Assembly (NCBI GenBank): GCA_910589415.1
Contig: OU342631.1
Span: 20,150,001-20,214,000 of the forward strand
Length of the DNA stretch: 64,000 nt
Direction of reading: 5' to 3'
DNA from: Malachius bipustulatus
Lineage: Eukaryota > Arthropoda > Insecta > Coleoptera > Melyridae
Each line of letters opens with the position of its first letter. Position 1 is the stretch's first letter. The translations under genes were made by a program, and so were the position numbers. Positions 55,515 through 64,000 of the stretch are shown in pieces. The notes below the pieces were generated by a model that did not search any database, was not told where the DNA came from, and saw only the letters and a list, made by a program, of their open reading frames with translations.

Positions 55515-58500
55515 GAAAATATTCTAAACATTCAGTAATGTCAAATGAGAAAGCTGGGTTAAACAGGATTTCTATTAAATTAGGTCAACTCTTTTAATAG
55601 AGAAATTTCGACAAAAATTTCTTATATCTCCCAAATAGAAGAAAGCAGGTTTTATAAATCTATTTCGAGTCCTCTTCCCAAAATCGATCTTGTCAAGTAG
55701 GAGTCAGGTACGCTGCGGTGAGCGGCTACTGCCTTTTTCCCAGATTTGCCTTAGCGATTTCAAAATTTCGACAATTTGAAAGAAAATTACTGGTCGTGAT
55801 CTAGGCAAACCTCCAAATTGTTTCTTGCATAAATAACTTTGGTAGGCTCTAAAAAGAATTGAAAATAAAATTAGAATAAAAGTTCGCAAATACAAACTTG
55901 AAAATTGACAGGGAAGTTCATGACCGAGAACAAGGAAAAAGAAATTTTTTGCTCGGAAAGTATAAAAGTTTTAAAAACAAATGGATTTGTGTCGGTTTAA
56001 TTGTACCTACTGGAGACTACGACATAAAGCATATTGGAAGAAAATATTTTTCCCTCAATTCGGGAGTTGCCTAGATTCCCACAGATAAATTTCTTCAACA
56101 TCAGCGCGCTAGGCTCCAGCTTAGCAAGACGGATTTTCAGAAGGACGCTTGAACTATACATACAGGGTGTATCTAAATAACACCGAAAAAATTTAAGAGC
56201 TGATTCTTTGGTCAAAAATAAACAAAAAATTTCGTATAAACGTGTGTCAAGAAACGCACCCTTTTTGAGATACAGTGTGTCAAAAAAAGATTATTTTACC
56301 AGTTTTTTGAAGATATTTGGGGAACCGTTTGAGATATGAAACTCACCTTTTGTAAATGTCATATCATTGATATTTATAGCTACTTTTTTAATACTGAGTT
56401 TTTTCATGTGTCATTATAGCGGAGATCTCAGAAATGAGCGAAGTTTTTTTGCCGTTAAAATTTCGACACTTGTCTTGAAACATTCAAAGCGAGTTTTTCA
56501 TCGTAAATGCCCGTTTTTCTCGAAAATGGCTCACGTTAGCAGTTATAACCAGGAGTATATTTTTGTGTAGAAAACATTGACGGTTAAAAGTGTGCTTTTA
56601 AAATATCAATTTGCCCAGTGTCGTAGATATTAGGGGCAAAAAATCCCCCCAACCCTAAAAATCTCCGGCACTGGCATACTTAAAGAAGGTAGTTAGCATT
56701 AAAATAGTTGCTAATATCAATGATTAGATCTGTACAAAAGCTGAATTCTGTGTCTTATACGGTTCCCGAGACATCTTCAAAAAACTCGAAAAACTATCTT
56801 TTTTTGACACCCTGTATCTCAAAAAGGGTGCATATCCAGACACACGTTAATAGGAAATTTTTTGTTTATTTTTTACCAAAGAATCCTCCCCTAATTTTTT
56901 TCGGTGTTATTTAGATACAGCCTGTATAAAACCAGATTTTTTTTCATTTGAGAGATAGGAGGCATTTTTGTTGCCATCTCTCTAAATAAAATAATTCATG
57001 CTGAATTAGCGTGCAGTATATCAGTCATTGTATCTTACCATTAGATGGAATGGTATATCTGCCAGCTCTAGTGCTCTAATGAAAGTCATGGTGTTTTGAT
57101 AATGGACAACGTCATCAGCGTTACCATGGACTAACAGAAGTGATTTTCCTCTGAATTTTTCTACTTTTTTTACAAGATCAGCTCGTTCGTACCCATCTAA
57201 ATTATCCTTTTCGGTAGGTAAACCCATGTATTTTTCAGTGTAAATATAATCTAAAAATAATTCGGGGTAATACCATGAGAGCTTAGATTTAGCAGGATAT
57301 TTTTTTGTAGTTGGTCTAGAATACTTACTTGCGTAGGAAATTCAACGACAGCTGTTGAAAAAAGCACGCTGAAAGAGCGCAGAACGCTCGAGTGATTTTT
57401 TCTGTAGATGGAGTTAAATTGCCTTCATGCAAGTAAGTATGAAAAAACAACTGCATATAACAATATCCCGCTAAATCGTAAGGTCGGGTTGTATTTGTTG
57501 AGACAATTCCATTGAATAAGAAGGTACTAAACATTATTTAAGAGTGAAAAAACTCAAATTGACTTTTAAAAAGACAAATATTACTGTTTAATATCGTTTT
57601 ACGACCAAAACCGTATAAAGTCGTTAGATTATGATATCATTCTTAATCCTACTAGGTAGGCGGTAACGATCAGAAGTGTAGCAACTGCTTGGGAGATCAT
57701 TTCTGCTATATCAAAAAAAAAATAGGCAAACGATACCATCGTCTGCTATTATCACATTTTCTTCAGAAAAATTATTATTTCACATAAACGTACACGCTAC
57801 GCTACTAGCGACTGAAAAACGTGCTTACCATATCTTAAAGCTGTTATTGAAATACATTCTGAAAATCAGACGGATTGCTATGATACAGATTGGTAAAATT
57901 TTTTGACATTTTTTAAAATTTGGTCAGGTCAGACGCTACACGGAAATTTTCTGATATTTCGATTTTCGGGTTGAGGATAATCGAATCTATCAATTTGATG
58001 CGGTTTTGGTCCAATTGCTATGAGACAAAAATTTTGGTCGTGAGTTCTCGTGCCACAATAAGGTATAAGAGTGGAATTGTCACAATTAAAAGTGTATAAA
58101 AACAAATCACAAAGTTACCTTCATACAAAAAATTGGTAGTCGGCGCCACTGATATTCCAAATTTGAAGATATTTTCATGATCCATTGCCAGTGCAGAAAT
58201 TGTTGCAAAGCCTCCATAGCTCCAGCCCCAAATTCCTGTGTTATTCCGATCTATTTTTGGGAATTTTGCTTGAAGATACCTGGTTACGTTTATCTGATCT
58301 TCTATTTCGACCGTACCAAGTCTGCGGTAGACTTGGTACATCATTTTATTTCCTTGTCTGCCAGATCCTCTCCCATCTATCATGATGTGGATGTAATTTC
58401 GATGAGTGACCCAGTAGTATGATATATCTCGGTCATATTTATCTGATATCATATCGCTGCCTGGTCCTGCATAGCTGGAAATAGCAGCTTTTATGAATCT

Positions 58501-61500
58501 ATAATTTTAGGAAGATATGCTTCACTTTGAAGCAGATTGAACTAATATATACTCAACAGATAATAAGTATAAGGAGTAGATAAATTAGGTTAACGTTAGT
58601 GAAATAACTCACACTTTAACAATCGCTGGATGTTTCCTAGTGTCATTGTCGGAATAATTTGGAGGTAAGAGAAGCCTAACCCTGGCTTCAAATCCATCAG
58701 CTGTAGGAACAGTTAGATCAATTTGTTGTGGTTCAAGTTTACATTTCAAGACAGAAATAATATTAGCGTTCTTTTCCCATACAACGAACGAATCCTTAAA
58801 AATATTGCCTTAGAAAAAACCCATTTCAAAAAAAGAAATTTACATTACGCCTGTCGACGATTAGAATATAATCCGGTCCGGGTCCTTTACATATTTTGGT
58901 GTAATATTCAAAAGAGTTACTTGGATGTATTGTTGCATGCAGACATGGTCCTGAAGGGGTTGAAAAATTACAGGTGAAGCATCTATCTTCCAAGGTCTTA
59001 ATGTTCACCACGTACGTGTGTTCTCTTGAGGGATATTCTTGTTCTACACCTTGATAAAACCTAAGAAAATATTATTAGGTGTAAAAATAAAATATTATAA
59101 AATAATGTATTTGGAATCGTGAGAAGTTAATGGGTAACACTTAAACTACTTTTTTTTAAATCACCATTTCTTGTTTTTTAAATAGAATGTGAGAAATAAA
59201 ATTTAAATAATCTCAGAGAAAATGAAGAGTTATGGGAATTGCTAGAAAATTGACAGAGTTAGTCCGTTTTATGAAGACTTTCAGGATTTTAAAGGGTTAA
59301 AAAATTGTAAGTAGTTACCTACTGTAGTGTTAAGAGTAATATAAGACAAGTTTCAAGATAACAAAAATTGTTAAGAATAAACCGACATAATTTACCAAGA
59401 GTAAATATTTGAATATAAATCCTATCTTTAATGCGTCCTCTAGAAGCGTCCCTGATGAAAGCTTGTAAGAACTCTTGAAGCATTGTTAATACAAAGTATA
59501 GTGATTTGATTGAGCTTTTGATTAGAGAAGTTCGAGTCACAGATGGTTAAATTTAGTTCAATAATTTCTCCTGAGATTCAAATTTTATGTATAAATATGA
59601 ACGCGATTTTTAAGAATTTTGAACATCGTCATGATTGTGGAAATTTTTTTGAATCGGTGTGAATCATTTTGTTACTGTCTGATTCTTTCGAAAACTTTAC
59701 GTATAAGTATACTACCTAATGGTACACAGAAATTTTGAACAGGTAAGTTGAGCAGACAAATTAAGCATTAAGAATTTTTTTATAAAATTAAGGATCGAGT
59801 CTTTTATGAGTCTTCAAAAATCAAACTCGCACTCGTGAAGGCCTAATTTATTTATGTTTATTTCAAGTCAAGCAGTTTGATAGCCTGCTGAATAATAGAA
59901 TGAAACAATTACTTAAATTGTTCTCAAATTAACATCTAAAACCAATTTCATTCGAATTTCGAAATCGGACCCGTAAAAACATGAGCAGAAGCAGTATTAA
60001 CTCTTTTATGCGATCTCATCTTTAATCTAATAAACCTTGTGATTAAATGTGATTATTCGATTAAATAAAAAGGTACTAGGTATATCAATACACGATAAAT
60101 TTTTAAGGCACGCAATAATGTTGACTCCATTTAAATCAAGAAATGATTATTGCTTACACTAAATCAAGTTCCTCGTCCCAATAAATAAGATTCGTCACCC
60201 TTTTTTTACCAAACGTAAGACGAGTCCTGGACTTATTTTTGAAGTCAATCAACATCAAATGATAATAAGTATCGTTATTATCTTCAGGCGCCGGCAATAT
60301 TTGCAAACGAAGTGTTCCTTTTGTATTGTAACCCAGAATACTCCTCAGTATCCAACCGTTTTCTATTTCGTAGAAACTTTCCTATATGTACAAAGAAATT
60401 CTAGTTATCTTAAATGCATTTCCAGAATTGATAATATTTACCTCCCAACATTTAATAGTTATTGAACACCTGATTATTCTAGATACATTCTGGACTCTAT
60501 TCGTATAATAAAATGACACTTCATCATCAGTGGGCCATTTTGCTTCCCAGAGGATATAATTGTCGGGAAGAAATTCGTCGGGCGTTGAAGGCAATTCGAC
60601 AGGTGTGGAGTTATAATCACTCAAATCGATGAGAAATATACGTACTGTAGGAATTGTACTTCCAGCCTAAATCATGTTTACTATAATATACAATTATTGT
60701 TTTAATTAAAGATTTACTATAGATTACTTTAGCATATCGATATATTTCTCTGTAAGGATATTGAGACTCCATAGATCCCGGTTTGCCGAATATATTATAC
60801 TCAAAGACACCGACTTCGCTATCGTTGAATTGAGCGTAAGCTAGAAATGTATCGTCAGGGGAAAACCATAATGCGTTATCGCTCTGCAAATTACCTGAAA
60901 GTATTCAGAACATCATAAAACGGTAATCGTTACTCTGTGTCATTCATACCATCGTAATTGTAATCGGTTACACCGTTGAAAATTATATCTTCAAGACCAT
61001 CAAAAGTTATTCTTCGAGGCGAGTCTACATTTACAGGACAATCCAAGTAATAGATATCGTTATTTAGAACGTAAGCTAGGGAATGGTTGTGTTTGGACCA
61101 TTGAACTGCTTGAAGTAAACTCTGATTTGCTATGTGATAAATTGTTCTAAAAAAATAAAGGTTACAGTATTAATCGAATTATGATTTAACATTAACGTTT
61201 GTTCGAAAAGGATTATAACTTGATCAGATTGTGAATTCTACTTTATAATATTTCACTAAAAATTCCAAGCTTTCTATCAATCAGAAAACTGCGTATCTTT
61301 AACTAAAGCGAAAGGTAACCAGCAAAGAGCTTACGTAGATTATTATAGATTTAAGTGTCTCTAGAGTATTATTACTTTTATAAAGAAATTAATCTTTATA
61401 GTTACGTACTCACTTTTCATAAATATCCATAACAGAATAATAAGCATCAATCGGGTGCTTAAGTTTCTGCAAATTTAAAGCAATAGTTTACCTACCTCGG

Positions 61501-62753
61501 AACATCAAATTTAAAATACTTACAGAACTTGCATTATATTTAATTAAGGCAAATAAGAGATCGGAAGACAATTCAACCACCAGATAATTATCATTATAAT
61601 AATTCTAAAAAAATATTCTTAAGCAACTAGAACAATTTCATCAGTTTCATTCAGTTTCATTTCACTTCAAGTCAAAATTGAATAAATCTATAAAATTTCG
61701 CTCTTAGATCAGTTATTCTTGTAATACTCCTATAACAGTTGTAAACTGCTTAGTTTTCTGTAAGGTTTCCAAGCGTTATACCGGATGATCCATCTTAATC
61801 TATTTTAGGAATTATTGAGGAGGGGGAACATTCTCCGAACAAAAGTTTGAGGCAAAAGTTGATTGGTTTTCATGGGGAAATCATTTCCACACAAGAACCA
61901 CCCCCATCCTCACCCCCTGAAGAGGGGTGTGGGTGGGACTTTGACGATTTAAATAGCCCCCATTTTTTATTGCGGGTTGTGATTCAGCGTGGAGAAAAGC
62001 AAGCATTTGTATGAAACTTGAATTAAATTAAAGAAAAGCCGTTTTTGTCTTCCATGTTTATGGGATGAGGACACAATTTACAAAAATAAATTTCGTATAA
62101 AAGTTTGTTTTTCTCCACGGTGAATCACGACTCGCAATAAAAAATGTGGGTTCTTAAATCGTCAAAGGCACCATCACCCCTATGTAGGGGGTGGGGGTTG
62201 TTCTTGTGTGAAAACTATGTGCCCCTCAAAACCAAACAACCTTTGTCCCAAACATTTGTTAGGAGAATATTTATTCCCCGTCCCCAATAATTCCGAAAAT
62301 AGATTAAGATAGATCACCCGGTATATTTTATCAATATCTATTTTCGCGTGCTTACTTAATGATAGTCTTAACATTATCCATACATTTTAAATGAATATTT
62401 TAAAGTAACTTCGTAACTTGATTTTGTCTTGAAGTGTATTATAGAGAGCCAAAATTATTAAAACTTACCAGTTCTTTAGTATCAATTAACATTTCGTTGG
62501 TCTGACTCACAGCGTCATACATCATAACATCTCCATAAACATTCTCGTACCAAAACGAGTTTTCTAAAAATTGCGAAAACGTAAGAAAAACGACAAGAAA
62601 ATAAAGAAAACCCACCGTTTGTAATCCATTTCCCCTTCCAAGAGTTTGCATGTAATTTATTGAAGACGGTTTCATTAAACGTGTAGGAACATCTTTCAAT
62701 TCCATCATTGATTCCATGAGAGACAGCGTCTGAGGAAATTGGTATTGCAGTCG
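53238..62753 (-). CDS. Dipeptidyl peptidase 4-like serine peptidase, copy C
   Basis: Exons: 62753-62616, 62563-62469, 61604-61524, 61466-61414, 61146-60950, 60894-60728, 60666-60442, 60381-60158, 59060-58844, 58794-58613, 58474-58119, 57250-57039, 53339-53238. In frame for about 748 codons to TAA. VYAGP, GWSYGG, HGNADD and the terminal His (DANHH) are present, so the triad and oxyanion Tyr are intact. The Glu-Glu anchor is replaced by YDG at the exon 6/7 junction. HGNADDVVH has Val where DPP4 has Asn710. Intron 12 is enlarged from about 49 to 868 bp by an insertion, and intron 13 carries a LINE and two fold-back elements. Likely secreted or membrane-anchored; first exon unresolved. Confidence 0.87.
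53677..54426. mobile_element. 750-bp fold-back element
   Basis: CAGGGTGTCCCAAGATTTCT to its complement; TA flanks at 53675-53676 and 54427-54428 inside a (TA)n run. Arms of about 270 bp. Confidence 0.9.
54448..55188 (+). CDS. 5'-truncated LINE reverse transcriptase C-terminus
   Basis: Open frame with the thumb and C-terminal tail of a Jockey/CR1-type RT: VVKFLGFYIDQNLNW, SYGLAVWGGS, RVFLLQKRAIRIL, RLGLLTLPAVYVFSLL, LTSTERTFTYTAIKFLNHF. The catalytic palm is missing because the copy is 5' truncated, as target-primed insertions often are. The frame is undamaged up to TAA at 55186-55188. The 3' UTR and (TTA)n follow. It lies in intron 13 of copy C, opposite to the gene. Confidence 0.85.
   Translation, partial: LTKTELIDFHSCRSRLPPLPPIPTVSTEISPTRVVKFLGFYIDQNLNWLTHTDHLCRRLASSCFLLKQLQHTVSHDVLLSAYYGHFYSHISYGLAVWGGSQSSLRRVFLLQKRAIRILAGLSIDQSCRGHFRRLGLLTLPAVYVFSLLKLIYKHQAKLDRFRFTHHYQTRLNLFKLPTHHLTSTERTFTYTAIKFLNHFRIDPATFGFSQFKAHLRSYLTDLEPYSTMDILSSSPPPPPSTPLLIH
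55189..55514 (+). mobile_element. 3' UTR and (TTA)n tail of the LINE
   Basis: Includes ACAATAAAGAG and a TTA microsatellite (about 55483-55513). The same tail occurs at 14500-14755, defining a family. Confidence 0.8.
55655..56155. mobile_element. Inverted-repeat element in intron 13, shared with copy A
   Basis: Arms with TCTTGTCAAGTAGGAGTC (about 55687) and a decayed complement near 56120-56140 (TTAGCAAGACGGATTTTC). Same intron as 10315-10785. Confidence 0.6.
56163..56924. mobile_element. 762-bp fold-back element
   Basis: CAGGGTGTATCTAAATAACA to its complement (one mismatch, CAGGCTG). TA at 56161-56162 and 56925-56926. Confidence 0.85.
57262..58080. mobile_element. Insertion in intron 12 of copy C
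   Basis: Intron 12 is 49 bp in copies A and B, but here about 820 extra bases interrupt the shared AATATTCGCAATTAAAA-like sequence. No terminal repeats were clear; type unknown. Confidence 0.55.
61781..62321. mobile_element. 541-bp fold-back element with CCGG ends
   Basis: CCGGATGATCCATCTTAATC and the complement of CCGGGTGATCTATCTTAATC. TA at 61779-61780 and 62322-62323. Arms include CACCCCC-rich blocks. In intron 3 of copy C; absent from the same intron in A and B. Confidence 0.85.
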
Positions 62754-62984
62754 CTATTAAAAAACACTTAAGAAAATTTATGTTAGAACATTTATTATTG
62801 ACTTTTTATAAATTAATTTGCGCAAGAAAAAGTTCGAAACCGAATTATTGTTTAATTGACCTTGTATCCCGTGTATAATAATACATTCTCAATCTCACAA
62901 ATTAAATAATAGTTTCGCTGATTGCATTGACTGAGGGAATAAAACAAAAAAACGATTAGGAAATTAAAATCTAAAAGATCCTGT

Positions 62985-63345
62985 GTTTTTTACTACAATT
63001 AGCTCTTCCTTAAATAGACAATACCCAGCAGCCACGAGTGTAAAAACGAATCTTCTTAGTCTAATAATTACTAGACCACTCGTTCTTAGGTACTTGACCC
63101 TAATTTGAAGCTATAACTGAGACGATGTGATGTGACTTGACCTGATCTTGAAGTCACCAGTTTCCGGTATCGGAGCAGTAACCAGTGACGAAATCATCAG
63201 GAACGATTAAAAGCAGGACGGAGTTATCAGATAATGGTTATAATATAAGCATCATAGATGCATTGCATGTTCACAAGATTTGTTCCCCTACGAACTCGTC
63301 GCCACTGATGATGTTTCCCGATGTAGACCAACTGTTCGGAGTATT
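62985..63345 (-). repeat. Upstream module 4 (belongs to copy C), truncated by insertion
   Basis: Same block order as module 1 (CACTCGTTCTTA, GACCCTAATTTGAAGCTA, GGAACGATTAAAAGCAGGAC). It breaks off at the element starting at 63349. Confidence 0.75.
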
Positions 63346-63348
63346 ATG

Positions 63349-64000
63349 CCCGGTTTACACGTATCCAGTAATTTAGTCGAGCGGTCGAGTAATTTAGTGC
63401 TCGACCTGTGTGAACACTTGTGTTTTAGTCAAGTCAGCTGGCTTGGCCGAGTTAACAGTCGAGTTTAGTAAATAGAATCCTATTCTATTTTTCCAGTCGA
63501 GTACAAGTCGAGTAGCCTTCCCCCGCCCTTTTTTCAGCTGAACTAAACGCGTGTAGATGCGTCTCGCCGCAGGTGATTATCAGATTAGTAGAGTATTCAG
63601 CAAAACAAACCAAAAAACTTGAGAGTGTTTTATTATTACTGTTGCGCAAAACATGGCACGTCATGGTGGTCTGAAGATACAACATATAAATTTGTTGTGG
63701 AGTATATCAAACATGAGTGCCTGTGGGATGTTAGAGACGAGAGATATAAAAATTGACAAATGCGGCAGGCAGCTTATGAAAAAATGCAGGAAGTGATGGG
63801 AATCCAGGCATTTGAGCAGAATGAAATTGTTCAAAAAATTAAAAACATTAGATCAACGTATTCTCAAGAGCTAAAAAAAATTTTATTTTATAATTTTATA
63901 AGGTGTTTTATTATAGAACGAAATTTATTTTATTATTTTATTATATTTTATTATTATTATTATTATTTTAACGGCATCTACTACTCGACCACTCGACTCA
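63349..64000 (+). mobile_element. PIF/Harbinger-like element (right end near window edge)
   Basis: Starts GCCCGGTTTACACGTATCC after a GTATTA target (module 1 has the uninterrupted GTATTACATT). GTCGAG-rich subterminal repeats near 63373-63520 are mirrored by CTCGACCACTCGACTC at 63980-64000. It encodes a MADF-like fragment. MADF/Myb-like second ORFs accompany Harbinger transposases, but no transposase is visible, so the class is inference. Confidence 0.6.
63664..63906 (+). pseudogene. MADF (Adf-1-like) DNA-binding domain fragment
   Basis: Frame from 63664 reads WWSEDTTYKFVVEYIKHECL, then WDVRDERYKN, a TGA stop at 63754-63756, then QMRQAAYEKMQEVMGI and IKNIRSTYSQELKK. This is the MADF pattern (W, E-hydrophobic, LWD, Y, W/M..I.). 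A nearby ATG (63653) is out of frame. The stop sits where Arg (CGA) is common, so it could be a single transition. Confidence 0.65.

Noticed and set aside
63280..63685. Short ORFs across module 4 and the Harbinger-like end
   Set aside because: They cross the insertion boundary at 63346-63349 and have no conserved counterpart in modules 1-3.

Overview
This is a piece of an arthropod, almost certainly insect, nuclear genome. It is AT-rich, has short GT-AG exons and long introns, is packed with transposons, and is rich in GTAGGTA/TACCTAC words. I cannot place the order firmly; Hemiptera is a guess. There is no bacterial or viral gene organisation.

The core of the window is a tandem array of three dipeptidyl-peptidase-4-like serine peptidase genes (S9B family, prolyl oligopeptidase fold), all on the minus strand: copy A (9703-18050), copy B (35952-48789) and copy C (53238-62753). 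I could join 13 coding exons with GT/AG junctions for each copy, and every copy stays in frame to a stop (about 755, 743 and 748 residues). All three keep the Ser-Asp-His triad. All three lack the Glu-Glu motif that anchors the substrate N-terminus in classical DPP4. Copy B has also replaced the oxyanion-hole tyrosine (VYAGP to VHALP). The 5'-most coding exon, holding the start codon, is unresolved. A conserved upstream module lies next to the 5' end of each gene and recurs four times (about 3.06-5.3, 29.94-32.0, 48.99-50.9 and 62.99-63.35 kb).

Between copy A and its upstream module sits a very young Ty3/gypsy-type LTR retrotransposon (18516-29940, 11425 bp). Its 1724-bp LTRs differ at one seen position, its TSD is ATCT, and gag and pol are open. 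A correctly phased A AAA AAC slippery heptamer links gag and pol in the -1 frame. The 2.2-kb untranslated 3' region carries tandem hairpin repeats. A paralogous module at 3.07 kb preserves the empty insertion site.

The remaining sequence is mostly layered mobile DNA. It includes at least seven fold-back elements with CAGGGTG-type ends and TA duplications, a larger fold-back element with arrays of a 20-bp palindrome, and non-LTR retrotransposon 3' ends. There are also relics of DIRS-like tyrosine-recombinase retroelements, a tRNA-derived SINE, other inverted-repeat MITEs, and at the right edge a PIF/Harbinger-like element with a broken MADF domain. Comparing the three gene units gives empty sites for several insertions, so the order of duplication and transposition can be read from the window itself.
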